From the NCBI GenBank assembly GCA_009767595.1, contig VSDK01007166.1, positions 413,004-477,003 of the forward strand: a stretch of 64,000 nucleotides of DNA, given 5' to 3'. The DNA comes from Symbiodinium kawagutii. Taxonomy: Eukaryota; Sar; Dinophyceae; Suessiales; Symbiodiniaceae. Below, one piece after another: positions 1-10,524 of this stretch. Made by a program: the position numbers and the translations under genes. The notes under the pieces were generated by a model. That model had not been told where the DNA came from. It worked only from the letters and a program-made list of their open reading frames with translations, and ran no database searches. How positions within the stretch are numbered: the stretch's first letter is position 1; the number at the start of each line of letters is the position of its first letter.

Positions 1-2
1 TG

Positions 3-119
3 CTGAACCATCGTGGTGGACGCATCATTGAAATCTGGGGGCGCTGCGTGGCTTGGAACTTGACTCCAAATCGACTGGGCCGCTACTTGAGCTCCAAATC
101 ACTACCAACCCCCCAATTT
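3..119 (+). CDS. possible exon at window edge
   Basis: Reading from base 3 the plus strand is open through a GC-rich stretch with residues such as HRGGRIIEIWGR and NLTPNRLGRYL. No start, stop or clear splice site was fixed because the window cuts the region. It resembles no family I know. The call rests only on the open frame and protein-like composition and may be wrong in strand. Confidence 0.22.
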
Positions 120-883
120 CACAAGGAAGATCATCATCCCTGGCTCAGCAACCACTGGCCGTGCTTGGGAGCCAGGATAAATTAACACAATAGACACAAT
201 ACGTTACTAATTCTCTCCATCGCTTCTGTTACTAATTACCACCAAAGATTTTGAGACAAAGCTGTGTGTTTGCCATCTACGGCTCCAAAATGGCCAAATG
301 GGGAAGCAAAACTTCCCCCGGATTGTCCAACCGAAACCCTTGGATCCCCTTCTCGAAAATAATTCTATACTTGAAACTTTTTATTCAGGGACACCAGTGT
401 AACGTTTTATTGACGGACAGCACACTTTTTAGGGGTTTTGAAAGGCCGGTGTTGAAGGAACACATGATGGCCTAGAGACCAATCCCACAATAGCAACATA
501 TAGTTGTGCATATTTACGCCCGGGAAGCACTGCGAAAATCCCAACGAATCCATGAACAAAAACTACTTAGCAACCACGGTTTGTCTCAAGTCAAGGTTCA
601 TGAACGGTCTTTTTCCGCTTACCAAAGAGCATGCAACTGCTACATTCAACCAACAATGGGACACCAGGTCGCCCATGCGAAAGTGAAAGAGATCACCAGT
701 AATTATTCACCAGTTGCCTCCCAGCCATGATCATGCAAATGTCTTCTTTCGGAAGCATTGCATTTCTGCCAAATCACTGATTGGATTGCAATCCGATCCA
801 TGCACTGAAGATTCTGCCAGTGGAAACAGCTGGTCTTTTTTCCCAAAGCTCCCGCAGCACCAACCCGCAAAAACCGCAGGCCT

Positions 884-1063
884 TTGTTCAAACAGCTCCA
901 CCTCCGAAGTCCGCGCCAGGCTTGGACCAAAGCCAATCGTGGCGCGGCGGGCGTCTATGGCGCTGGTCTCAAGACTTGGCGCGACCATCGGGGTACAACT
1001 CACCAGTCCCAGTTCTTGGTGTCCATGGCTCTAAAGTCGGACAACATGAACAACACCCATAAG
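884..1063 (+). CDS. GC-rich coding island, strand uncertain
   Basis: All three plus frames and two minus frames are open here. The best plus frame has third-position G+C near 64% and contains KANRGAAGVYGAG and HQSQFLVSMALKSD. A minus frame of 90 codons (731-1003) is nearly as good (SLETSAIDARR). The richness in open frames suggests an exon lies here, but strand and limits cannot be settled by eye. No family recognised. Confidence 0.25.
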
Positions 1064-1573
1064 ATTGGAATAGGTTCGACAGGCCTTGGTCTACTCACAG
1101 CCCCGTTTCAGGGAACCGGGCCCTCAATTGCAGAGTTGAAGGTATGACCAGGTTGGAGCAGAACTAACCTCGCCCAACATGCCATCCCCAGGTCCTTTTC
1201 TTGCATAAGAACGGCAAGCCGCGCACACTGGCAAGGCAACTTGGGAGACTGCATGCTAGAGTAGCCATTCTTAGGCGGATGCGTTCGAGGTAATTATTCA
1301 TGGGCAGCCCTTTGCTACGCAAATATGCCCGGATCCCAATTACTGCGTTGTTGGTCAAGCATGCTGGGATGCAACTGATATACAAGTAAAATTTGTGAAA
1401 ACCCTGTATCTGCAAAAGCTTTTCTTGAAGTACAAATCGACTGCTTCAACTGCTGGTCTCACCAAGTCACCACCAGGATCAGCGCGACTGTGGTCACCGC
1501 AACAAACTGGTGCGACCAAAATAAGCGGTGGATGATAATGGCTCCAGTGCACGTTCTCATAACTCACTATCAT

Positions 1574-1695
1574 CTGGTAGGGTTTTGAACCACCCCTATG
1601 AAAAAGGTTTAGTAAACCAACCGACCATTTATAAAAAACCTGAGGACAATAAAACCAATCAACCATCAACAATCAACATCCATCAACCAATCATC
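1574..1695 (+). mobile_element. MITE family A, degenerate copy
   Basis: Starts CTGGTAGGGTTTTGAACC, followed by the family-typical CCCCTATGAAAAA block and the CCAACCGACCATTTAT segment, and ends in an AACCAATCAACC-rich tail. It lies in the supposed intron downstream of the minus-strand exon at 1771-1866. The right terminus is eroded and I cannot define a target duplication. Confidence 0.5.
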
Positions 1696-1770
1696 AACCA
1701 ATCATCAAGCAATAAAAACCATTTTTCTCACCATCAACCAATCATCCACAGCCCCATTAAAACACGAAAC

Positions 1771-1866
1771 CCTCCGCTTGGAAACGCTCCCAGCGGCCAC
1801 AGCTCTTGTGCTGCGCTTGACCAAGGCCTGCCCACCGGCGCTGAGTTTTCGCTCGCGGGGTGCCAT
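1771..1866 (-). CDS. candidate first exon of an unknown gene
   Basis: A minus-strand ATG at 1866 opens a 32-codon frame ending at a possible GT donor (CGGAGG|GTTTCG). It begins MAPRERKLSAGGQ and includes VKRSTRAVAAG; basic and small residues dominate and third-position G+C is about 70%. The frame runs 22 more codons into AT-rich sequence before a stop, as expected of intron read-through. A short dinucleotide AT tract lies just upstream on the minus strand. Function unknown. Confidence 0.5.
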
Positions 1867-1928
1867 CACATGAATTGGGGATCAAATGTGCTGTCAATTC
1901 CTGGCTGCACTGTCGGGGTGCATGTGCG

Positions 1929-1952
1929 ATATATATATATATATATATATTT
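1929..1952. repeat. (AT)n microsatellite
   Basis: A run of about ten AT units followed by a short TG run. Plain dinucleotide repeat. Confidence 0.9.
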
Positions 1953-3188
1953 GTGTGTGTGTATGCATAAGCATCTTTATCCATATAGGCAAAAACAAAC
2001 ATCAGGTCCCCCCTCTTTTCACACCAACGCCATCTGTCGAGACTGCCGACGGCTCATATGATATATTGCTTTTAAAATTCATTTACTCATTTATTTGCTT
2101 ATGTCTTTATTTATTAATCTACTGTATGCGTTTATTTATTGATGCATGTGTAACTAAGAGACAAGTACAAATGTTTGTACACCATTTGGTGTGAATTTTG
2201 CCGGTATGCTTGCATTGCGTTTTGTTGCAATCGTTGCTGCCCAAAATGCATTGACTTATCTTACATGATTCTTCCATAATGTCCATGAAATTACCTTCCA
2301 AACTTACATGTCCATCACAAAACTATATGATTATAGTTATATATAGTATCCCTTTGGAACCAGTTGGAACTATATGCGTGTGGTGTACGCAGCATGCGTG
2401 TAAATGAACATGTGGACACATATGGTATATCTTCACCTGTGTATCTTGCTATGATGCGGTATGAATGATATCCCAATTTCGCCCACATGAAAAAGGTATC
2501 TAAGCAAGTGGACGCTATCCATCATTATCAATTTGATTTCTTGTTGCATGCGTTCAATGCACCTCCAGCATCAACAACAACAACAACAACAACAACAAAA
2601 ACAACAAGCACCCAGTGATTGCATGTAATTGCTATGCTGGGGTAGCCAAAGTATGTCGACTGCGGTTTGCCATGAGCTAGCCAGCAACTCACCACTCTAA
2701 CGTGCAACTTTACGGCTAAACCTCAGGTTCACCACAGGGTAATATCTGTTTAATTAATGCAAACGTTTGAGCAATAGGTTCACCTAATGTATGTTTCTTT
2801 TCCAACGCCATCCCGAAGGTCCGGCTAATCTGATTTTAATGCATCCCGTAAATGCACGGTGTCTTCCTATGGTCAGAAGCCTCCTGTAGCTCCAAATCGC
2901 TCCCCCTTTTAAGGCCCTGTGACGGGCTAGCACTGAGTACCCCTCGCAAAGCTCATCGCTCCCTCCCAACTGCCAGCCAGTAACTTGATTGTTTATGTTG
3001 ATCCATAGCCGTATACTATGTATACTGCTAGCATATCCCCTTTGGTTGCTGGTTATCATCACCCATTCTTGGTTTATTGCCAGTAATTAGTAACCATCTA
3101 ATCATTATGCATTTTGATCATCGAAATCATTCACCAACCAGAATCTAACTATTAATCCCCTAATTGAATGACTCATCCGATCATTAAC
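1953..3188. other. gene-free AT-rich stretch
   Basis: I see no convincing exon here. The 92-codon minus ORF at 2784-3062 has neither coding-like third positions nor splice borders. The content is TATTTATT-type low-complexity sequence and the CAA repeat. Confidence 0.5.
2574..2604. repeat. (CAA)n microsatellite
   Basis: About nine CAA/ACA units in a row in an otherwise gene-free stretch. Confidence 0.9.
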
Positions 3189-3301
3189 TGGTTGGTGGTT
3201 TCAACCTCTATGAAAAAATAATAGTCAAACAACCAGTTGTTTAAAATCACTCGGGCCTAGGGAAAATAAAACATGTCAATACACAATCAAACCACCAACC
3301 A
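3189..3301 (+). mobile_element. MITE family A copy
   Basis: Clear copy: CTGGTTGGTGGTTTCAACC at the left, then CTATGAAAAA, an internal CCTAGGGAAAATAAAACATG block, and AAACCACCAACC at the right. Terminal inverted repeats of about 12-15 bp are visible. It is 113 bp long with no ORF and lies in intergenic or intronic sequence rather than against an exon. Confidence 0.8.
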
Positions 3302-3400
3302 AATATATACATGAATCCCCCATCACCGCTTCCCCTTTCGGGTCGTTTCCGATCCACGACGTGCCCAGCTGCGCGGTACCGCCGAGCCAGGCGCCGAACC

Positions 3401-3463
3401 TCAGAGTTCGCTGCGCAACTCCGACACGCGCCGCGCTTCCTGGTTCCCCGAGGAGCGATCCAC
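3401..3463 (-). CDS. candidate terminal exon
   Basis: After the acceptor GCGCCCTGCCAG| the minus strand reads VDRSSGNQEARRV, then SELRSEL and a TGA stop. Third-position G+C is about 88%, the best of the six frames here. The plus strand also has an open, well-spliced 43-codon frame (CAG|CTGCGC to CGG|GTGCGG), so strand is not certain. Unknown function. Confidence 0.4.
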   Translation of the reverse strand: MDRSSGNQEARRVSELRSEL

Positions 3464-3489
3464 CTGGCAGGGCGCCCGGGTGCGGTGCT

Positions 3490-3565
3490 GGTGGTGGTGG
3501 TGGGTGGATGACGGGTTGGTGACGGGTTGGTGATGGGTTGATGATGGGTTGGTGATGGGTTGATG
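3490..3565. repeat. GGTTGGTGATG short tandem repeat
   Basis: GGTGGTGG followed by about five units resembling GGGTTGGTGATG or GACGGGTTGGTG. The motif overlaps in sequence with the family A terminus. Confidence 0.6.
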
Positions 3566-3815
3566 GTTTTATAGGAATGAAAACATGGATAGAAATGGGT
3601 TGATCAGAAGCAAAAAAATTGGTAAAACATGTTCGCTCCAACCCCAACGTTGCTCCACACCTGACAGGGGGTATATCATCCTGCGACAGCCAGAGCAACG
3701 ATGGCCCAAGTCCACGCAGTGGAGTACCTCTGGTTCTGGAGTCAAACAGGACTCAGTGCTCAGGACTTGAAGCCGTGAAAGGCTGCTGCTGCCAAGTTTA
3801 ACTTGCAACCCGGGT

Positions 3816-3880
3816 CAGTTGCGACCCTAAAGTTAAGTCAGTTGCGACCCTAAGGCCCCCGGTCAGTTGCGAACCTAAAG
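3816..3880. repeat. three units of GTCAGTTGCGACCCTAAAG
   Basis: The 19-22 bp unit with core CAGTTGCGACCCTAA occurs three times in tandem directly before the larger 47-bp minisatellite. Confidence 0.75.
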
Positions 3881-3885
3881 ACCTT

Positions 3886-4198
3886 CTCTGGCCTCTGCAT
3901 GCATGACTGAACAAATCAAATCTCCCACCCCCTCTAGCCTCTGCACGACTGAACATATCAAATCTCCCACCCCCTCTGGCCTCTGCATGCACGACTGAAC
4001 ATATCAAATCTCCCACCCCCTCTGGCCTCTGCATGCACGACTGAACATATCAAATCTCCCACCCCCTCTGGCCTCTGCATGCACTACTGAACATATCAAA
4101 TCTCCCACCCCCTCTGGCCTCTGCATGCACTGCTGAACATATCAAATCTCCCACCCCCTCTGGCCTCTGCATGCACGACTGAACATATCAAATCTCCC
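3886..4198. repeat. 47-bp minisatellite, about 7 copies
   Basis: The unit contains CCTCTGGCCTCTGCATGCA followed by CGACTGAACATATCAAATC and CTCCCACCCC. Most units differ only at a few sites (ACGACT, CACTACT, CACTGCT); the second is shortened by 4-5 bp. Minus ORFs at 3798-4305 are only translations of the repeat. Confidence 0.92.
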
Positions 4199-4305
4199 GT
4201 ATATCCGCATACGTGTATGTACTTTGCTGGTCGTGCGCCCCACACGTTGCAAGCGCGGAGCAACGTCCAGGTTGCCGCGAACATGTTAAAACCATGGTGA
4301 TTCAA

Positions 4306-5560
4306 AGTGTGTGTATGGCTAAATGATGATGAAATGATGGTTCATCATAGCAAGTTGTAAGCAACAATAATAGGGATGATATACCAATCGTATTTGCGTG
4401 TATTTGCTAATGCCAACGGTGAGGTAAATAGTACTGGTTACTTATAGTCATATGGCCGACGCTGGATCTATGATGGGTTTGAAGGGTCAATTGTAAGGAT
4501 AAATGATGGTTTCTGACCTTTAACTTACACGTATAGATAACCAATGATTGAACCATAAATAACTTAAGAACTGGTCAAACAACCATGAATTGTAAGGGGA
4601 AATAAGACTGGCTTACGCTTGGGTAATGATGGCCGGTATATTGTTAATTAATGGCCAGACAGGTCGATAACAATAGTTGACAAGAACGGTCACTAGTGAA
4701 TGTTGTTTGATTGTGCTTACTGATGATGTGTCGTAACTGTTCGGAGTTTAGTTACTCTCGCATCTTTTTACTCATCAATCACCATTCAGGTTTGTCCTCC
4801 GTATTTTAGCCCCAGCTCGAAAATGATACAGTAGCCTCCAACCATCTCCAACCCTTCAGGGGATAGTTGCTGATGAATGGCTGCTTTCCGGTTTACTAAT
4901 GGTTGAGGATAGCCAATGGCCAATTCGCACATGATGGCAGCAAATTGCTCAAGGTCAACGCTAGTTGTGGATACAGGTGCGACAGTGATTGTATTAGTAC
5001 TTGTTGGTCATGAAAAAAGTGGTTGAGAGGTAGTACCAGCAGCAAAATTCTCAGCAACAGAGTACCCCTTGTCACTATCATGATGGCTATAGGTCAACAC
5101 CCAGTACCCCCTTGCATTCGTCCCATAATCGAACAAACTAGTCTTTATGGGGATGTTCATCTGCCCATGTGTTCATTAGTAAATAATTGATTCATAGCCA
5201 AATCTCTTGTTTGATCGCTGATAGCCACCCACGCTATAGCTAACCATGATCATCACCACAAAGCAACCTGCGGACCCACATCTCAACCTCCACCCCTCGC
5301 CCAATGCGTTGGGTGGCCCTGCCATAGTCAGCACCTTGGCCATTTAACGGGATGCATGCTAAGCAAAGCTATAGCAAAAAAGAAATGGTTCGCGAAGAAC
5401 CCTTGCGGGGGTATCGTTCAGATGCTGGCAATCTTACCGTGGTGTCTGATCCTGTCCTTAACGTTTGAGCTTTAGTGCACACACCTGCGGAACCCCCTGA
5501 CAAAAACAACAACTCAAAGTACATTGCTGATTGTCACCAAGCTAAACTAGCTGAAAAACA
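4306..5560. other. gene-free stretch
   Basis: AT-rich sequence with scattered short direct repeats and no frame with coding character. The 61-codon minus ORF at 4896-5081 is leucine-rich and has no splice borders; I do not support it as a gene. Confidence 0.5.
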
Positions 5561-5673
5561 CGGTGGTTTCTCAAAATGCGGGTAGCCCAACCAAGGGTAT
5601 GGTTGGTTTTTTGCTATAAATGAACCGATTCGATTGGATGATTTGGGTGAATCCTATACGTTGAGAAACACCC
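5561..5673 (+). mobile_element. MITE family B, diverged copy
   Basis: Left end GGTGGTTTCTCAAAATGCGGG and right end GTTGAGAAACACCC are inverted copies of each other with mismatches, matching the family B terminus TGGTGGTTTCTCAAAATAG. The interior is AT-rich and non-coding. Confidence 0.55.
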
Positions 5674-5745
5674 AAATGGGTTCATCAATGATGATCACTC
5701 ACTCAGCTAACTGGTTGGCTTGAAATTTCCCACCACAATCAATCC

Positions 5746-6038
5746 ATGGGAACCAGCTATGGTCAGGCCACTGCTGCTGACAGCCAGGAACTAGACCAGG
5801 ATGTTCACTCAGAAAGTGCTGATCAATAATGAACAATCCTGTCGGAAAAATCCTGCAGGAATCAATTGTGAACACAGATTCGCAATGGGCTGACTCACAG
5901 GATGTTCATAGTAGTGCTGAACAATCGGAGCCCACTGCGAATCTGGAGACACATGAATTATGCAACAACGGCTTGTTCAATGATACCCCTGTCATGGTCA
6001 AAGCCACTTGTACCATCGTGTGCCAATCCTTGAACTAG
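5746..6038 (+). pseudogene. degenerate acidic ORF with an internal repeat
   Basis: An ATG at 5746 opens 28 codons (MGTSYGQATAADSQELDQ) and stops at TAA 5827-5829. A second frame (5829-6038) then carries a related segment: WADSQDVHSS matches ADSQELDQDVHSE before the stop. The duplicated acidic motif and the stop suggest a decayed coding region rather than chance. A family A element abuts the end. No family recognised. Confidence 0.35.
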
Positions 6039-6130
6039 TTGGTGCTTTCAACCCCTAACATGCTTGTCAACCAACCATTTGTCAATAGGTACTAGGGAAA
6101 ATAAAACATGTCAATCAAACCACCAATCAG
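6035..6130 (+). mobile_element. MITE family A copy
   Basis: CTAGTTGGTGCTTTCAACC at the left, GTCAACCAACCATTTGTCAA and CTAGGGAAAATAAAACATG inside, and AAACCACCAATCAG at the right. The CTATGAAAAA block is partly lost (CCTAACATG). The right end still reads as CAG. Confidence 0.75.
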
Positions 6131-6329
6131 TGAATCAACCCTCCAAAAGGCTGTCGATTTGGGCTTCATGTGTGTGGCCTCTCCCACTGGGGATGTGACT
6201 TCATCGCCCTCCTCACCTCCGGAGTTTGTGCAGTGACTCGTGGCCAGCAACAAGAAGAAGGTTCAGATCCAAAAAAGTTGTTGTTGCTGAAGCTCTCCAA
6301 TGTAATTCACATCTCTCAAAAGCACAGCA

Positions 6330-6365
6330 GCAGCAGCAACAACAACAACAACAACAAGAAGAAGA
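6330..6365. repeat. AGC/AAC/AAG trinucleotide tract
   Basis: CAGCAGCAGCAACAACAAC followed by AAGAAGAAG. It translates as Q or N runs in two plus ORFs (6170-6511, 6226-6408), which I take as repeat translation. Confidence 0.85.
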
Positions 6366-7348
6366 TTGGAAGTTTTGGAGTCAGAATTTGCTCGTGTTCA
6401 AATCTTGAGGCGGCACTTGAGGCGGCATATTCCCACTTTTGTGAAACACAATGCACTCGCCAGAACTGTCATGGGATCAAGCCTGACATCATGCTTTGGA
6501 TCCTTCTATAGGCAGCCTGGAGGTGGCGGCAAATCCAGAGGTTGGTGGATGACTGCTGGGGAGATGCAATGTTTGCCACAAGTCGTGGCAACATTCCAAC
6601 TGCCATTAAGGTGGTTTGTTGATCTCAAAGTGATCATCTAAAATTATGAAAAGAATGAATACGGATACAGTCCTTGGAAAAATATATAATCATCGCACAA
6701 TGGGCCAAGGGGCAACAGTTCCCCCATACAGTAGGTGACCGACTTGTTTCATCATTTCTGTTGCAGCAATCTTCTCACTCATTTTTTTCTTGATGCAATA
6801 ATCCGGCAGCAGTTTGCGAACTCATTGAACTGAAATTGCCACATGGCCTATACGTCCCTGTGCGCCCGGGTGAAACTCCGATGACCAACTTAGTCTGTTG
6901 GGATGTTCACCTAACAACTCTTCGGATCTTTGGCTATGACCCAGCTTGCCATATGATGTGTTTCTCAATCTGCAGGGGCTGCTGGAAAAGCTTCAGGGCT
7001 TGGGTGCCACCGGTTTCGACTTCAGGGAGCTCGAGCCAGGATCCACAAGTCCAAAAAACCTACGATATATAAACTATAGTCACCTCCGTCACCCCCTTTA
7101 TTGGTAATATATAGGTGGAAATAGCCGTTTGGTTTAGAATTTTACGCTAGTATTTATCCAAATCACCTTTTGTTCTTTCAAGTTTTGCGATGGATACCAA
7201 CAACTAGAGGACTTATCAGCAGTCCATCATGTGCCACAACATTCAGGGATCGCCATCAGTGATGAATCATCAATCATGCCCGGTGCGTCTCGTCCCAGTG
7301 GTGAAGAACCCCCGGTGGACCACAGGTTCCCACCAGTGGCACCCTCAC
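6366..7348. other. no supported gene
   Basis: Two plus ORFs (6366-6641 and 6836-7072) are open for 78-91 codons with moderate composition but no clear splice borders. FGYDPACHMMCF and CLPQVVATFQLPLRW read somewhat like protein. I cannot support a gene model. Confidence 0.3.
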
Positions 7349-7423
7349 CTTGGAAGCCTTCTTGGAGGATGACCTGGGAGGCTCCGCGTCGGTGACCTGG
7401 GACCTTGTGGCGAACATCAACCA
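7349..7423 (-). CDS. candidate exon abutting a family A element
   Basis: The minus frame reads WLMFATRSQVTDAEPP then RSSSKKASK and ends at a strong donor TCCAAG|GTGAGG. The acceptor CACCACCCAG| is supplied by the terminus of the family A element at 7424-7540. Length is exactly 25 codons and third-position G+C about 84%. The plus strand is also open (LTLEAFLEDDLGG) with similar third-position bias and would end at the element's GT, so strand is unsure. Either way the exon border coincides with the element end. Confidence 0.45.
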
Positions 7424-7540
7424 CTGGGTGGTGCGCTCATCCCTATGAAGAATGGAGACAAGTCAACCAACCATCCATGACCATCCATAACCATCCCCAA
7501 CCAACCCGGGAAAATCTGAAAAATGTTCACCACCAAGCAG
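7424..7540 (+). mobile_element. MITE family A copy, exon-flanking
   Basis: GGTGGTGCGCTCATCCCTATGAAGAATGG at the left is a diverged family A start; GTCAACCAACCATC and GGGAAAATCTGAAAAATG follow, with TTCACCACCAAG at the right. It begins exactly where the GC-rich exon island 7326-7423 ends, a candidate introner position. Confidence 0.6.
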
Positions 7541-7785
7541 TATCAAGCAGCCAAAAGGAATTAGATTCGTTGATCCTCAGACACTACTCATCCCGTGGAG
7601 CATGAAGGCCGGCACCTTGATGTAATTTGAACCATCTCCTCCCCTTAAAAGATTTCTGACAAGATACAAGGCAATCTGACCTGCTTCTTGGGGTGTCAAA
7701 TGTGGCATGCTCCATAAACCAACGTCACAACGTCTACCATCAGTAGCACAACTGCCGAATCTAGGCTCCAGCCCGGATGGCAAAT

Positions 7786-7788
7786 CAC

Positions 7789-7834
<46 letters not shown>
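7786..7834. repeat. (CAT)n microsatellite
   Basis: About 15 CAT/ATC units. It gives serine runs on plus and aspartate runs on minus; neither is a gene. Confidence 0.95.
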
Positions 7835-7835
<1 letters not shown>

Positions 7836-8835
7836 CGTATTGCTATTGCTCTCATCATACCACATCTTGTTGCTCCAGGTCATCAACCACTTGTATCCAT
7901 TAATATAAATTTCTGACCATCACTGACCATCAGCCACCACCAGTAACCACCATCGTTCACCACCGCTTCATGAAGCGTTCTTATCGCCCTCATTCACCGA
8001 TCAGCTGCTACCAAGGCTCAAGTGCTGACCGTATCTGTCCAACTCTTCCAACTCAGGGCACGCCTAAGTGCAGCGCATGGCGGTGGTAAAAGCCGTGGTT
8101 GGGCGTAAAGGAAATAAACGACGTAACTACGCAAGCAAAACAATTGACAAAAACACATGCACATATACTATATATACACCACAATTATCTACATGAATAT
8201 TTAAGCATAGTTCATCATATAATAAAGACACATGTATACGCCTGTATAAATCTGTGTGTTGTTGAAAGTAGGCTATCGTCAGTCGCTTTGCATGCATGGC
8301 AAAGTCTTCCTGGAACCGCATGAGTATCCAACAACCGTAAACTCCTCCATTTGAAATGCAGCTAGTACCAGCACAGGCCTGAGGGTTCTCGCAAAAGAAC
8401 CGTTCCAAATATTCCTGCGCGGCTTGGCTTGGGTGCTTCCAAGCAAAGATAAGCTTTTTCACAGGGGGCGCCAACGCCAAGAATTGACCAACAACTTCTT
8501 ATATATAATGATCTTTGCTTGCTTCCAAAAGGGTTACCAACCAAGAATTGTGGTTCAAACTGGGGGATTGCCAAACAAATGTTAATAGTTAATAATTACT
8601 TGAACTACTGGTATAGAACTCTGCGGTTCAAAGCGGGCAACCAACCAATCAGTCAACTATCTATGAAACGATGTTGCATTTTTTGTGCAAAACATCTTGA
8701 CGGGTCCGTCAGCTCCGTACACGTAGACACACGCGCATGATCAACAAGGTTCCTGCATGTGAACAAAAGTTCCGCCCTACAGAAACGTCCATGGGTCAGG
8801 CTCCAAGAATCCCGAAAATGAAGACAAATGAACTT

Positions 8836-8934
8836 CTGGTTGGTGGTTTCAACCCCTATGAAAAATATTTGTCAACCAACCCTTTGTTAATAACTAATAG
8901 GGAAAACAAAACATGTTTAAAACCACCCACCAGG
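8836..8934 (+). mobile_element. MITE family A copy, 99 bp
   Basis: One of the cleanest copies: CTGGTTGGTGGTTTCAACC, CCCTATGAAAAATATTTG, GTCAACCAACCC, CTAATAGGGAAAACAAAAC, AAAACCACCCACCAG. The terminal inverted repeat CTGGTKGGTGGTTT is readable at both ends. CTTCT occurs on both sides (8832-8836 and from 8936), possibly an imperfect target duplication. Confidence 0.9.
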
Positions 8935-8991
8935 CTTCTAAAGTCTAATGAGCTGTGCACCATTCCGCTCATTTCATGTACAACGCACAAC

Positions 8992-9079
8992 CTGGGTGCA
9001 TCCGCAGCTGTGCGCCTTCTCGATCTTCAGGGCCGTTTGGACCCAGCCTTTGGCGTCTCGGCTTCGGATCCGTCGTAAC
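8992..9079 (-). CDS. candidate internal exon
   Basis: Acceptor CTGTGGTGCAG|G and donor ACCCAG|GTTGTG bound 88 bp on the minus strand. The frame reads LRRIRSRDAKGWVQTAL then KIEKAHSCGCTQ, third-position G+C 73%. The other two minus frames stop or are poorer. No family recognised. Confidence 0.55.
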
Positions 9080-9151
9080 CTGCACCACAGATTGACTTAG
9101 CACGTGCTGTGAATGTCTGGTGGATCAAAGGGAGCTTGGCATAGCTTGGCC

Positions 9152-9181
9152 GTGCTTGGCCTTGGCCTTGGCCTTGGCCAA
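9152..9181. repeat. CTTGGC short tandem repeat
   Basis: CTTGGCCTTGGCCTTGGCC: several GCTTGG/CCTTGG units in a row. Confidence 0.8.
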
Positions 9182-9379
9182 GACATCCTTAGTTCGAAGA
9201 CACCTGCGATAAGCATCGCGGATGCCAGAACTACATGGCAGTTGAAATAGCGACATGAAACCCACTCAAACCATGCACTTTTTGCGGCGTTCTTTCCATG
9301 CTGACATAGCCCAGGCCTAGGAAGCATCCAAACATACTGCGGAAGTTGCAAGGCAAGGGTCTATTTCTTGCAACGTGTC

Positions 9380-10006
9380 AGCTTATACCCCTGTGCAATC
9401 GACACAGGGGTGTAACCAACCCATGAAGAATCACTGCCGGCAAACCTGATAACCTTTCAGTGCACAATACGTTGGGTACTAATCACTCTTGAAATCAGGG
9501 ACTCAAAATGTCTCGATGCTACTCAAAACAAGCTACAAGCATGTGACATTCAGCCAGCTATCAACATGAGCTATCACTGAACCATGACAGTGACTCAACT
9601 TAAGAAAACAACAAACAGTTGGATAATCATGGAATGTTGGAAAATCATGGCAACCTATAAAAAGTAATGATAGAACTCATGAAAAATCTATGGATATCGA
9701 TGAAAATGGTTCGAAATCTATGACCTATCATAACACTCATGGACAAAACCACCAACATCAACAAGGAACCATTGATGGTAGAAACCGGTTCATGAAGGAA
9801 CGATCATGATGATCCACAACACTCACGAAAAAATTGAAATTCTATCATAACTTCTATGGTAAAACCTATAGAAAATCATGATGCAACCCATGGAAAATCG
9901 TAGGAAAATCTATGATTTGCTTGAAATTCTACGACCATCTCGGCCATCTCACCACGCCATGGGGCCCATCTCACCATGCCATTTGCCGTTCACCGGGTGT
10001 GAGCAC
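9380..10006. other. gene-free stretch with degenerate ATGGAAAATC repeats
   Basis: The sequence is built from short diverged units such as CATGGAAAATC, CTATGGAAAATC and CATGATG. No frame has coding character. Confidence 0.5.
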
Positions 10007-10096
10007 CTCTCTGACCTGGACTGAACGACGTTCCAATGCAGGAAGTTGTACCTCAGCACCGCTGAGACAAACCCGGAAAACCGACCACTGGCGCTG
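10007..10096 (-). CDS. candidate internal exon
   Basis: Acceptor GGCACCCCTCGCAG| and donor CAGAGAG|GTGCTC. The frame reads SASGRFSGFVSAVLRYN then FLHWNVVQSRSE, third-position G+C about 74%. A plus-strand alternative (10042-10105; LYLSTAETNPENRPL) also has AG and GT borders, so strand is unsure. The minus call agrees with the EF-hand exon just upstream. Confidence 0.4.
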
Positions 10097-10432
10097 CTGC
10101 GAGGGGTGCCCACGGATGTAAATGGTTAGTTAAATGTGTAAATGGTTCATGTAAATGACTTGACTTATTCAATGTAAATGGCTTGATATAATGTAAATGA
10201 CTGACCTGTTTAATATTCAATCCAGTATGGTGTATGAATTGGCAAGATCCCCGATTTTGGGAAACACCCCATTGGCTCATAAAAAGAAAAATCAAATCAG
10301 GGCTTCCGATTTGAATAAAGCAAATTAAGTTTGGCTCGTCGCCTGGTTGGCGATGACATTCATCATGTATCCCTGTCTCGTCAGCGCTGTCACTCCCTCG
10401 AACCCACTAGGAATGGAACCTAAGAGTTTCAC

Positions 10433-10524
10433 AAAAGCCTTTTCCTCCCTGTTGGCCCAAGTGACGCAAGCTCTTCCAATGTGACTTTCCCATCGCGGTC
10501 CACGTCGTGATACTGCAAAGCAGC
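10433..10524 (-). CDS. EF-hand calcium-binding exon
   Basis: After the acceptor TTTTCAGCAG| the frame reads AALQYHDVDRDGKVTLEE then LASLG. DVDRDGKVTLEE is a full 12-residue EF-hand loop: D at 1, 3 and 5, G at 6, hydrophobic V at 8, E at 12. Such loops bind Ca2+ with flanking helices, so the product is probably a calcium sensor or a calcium-regulated enzyme. The exon ends at a possible donor CTTTT|GTGAAAC. Only one loop is visible; EF-hands usually pair, so a partner should lie in another exon. Confidence 0.72.

Noticed and set aside
3798-4305. Two minus ORFs with EARGGGRFDMFS repeats
   Set aside because: They translate the 47-bp minisatellite; no splice or start evidence.
7577-7916. Poly-aspartate and poly-serine ORFs
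   Set aside because: Both are translations of a (CAT)n microsatellite.
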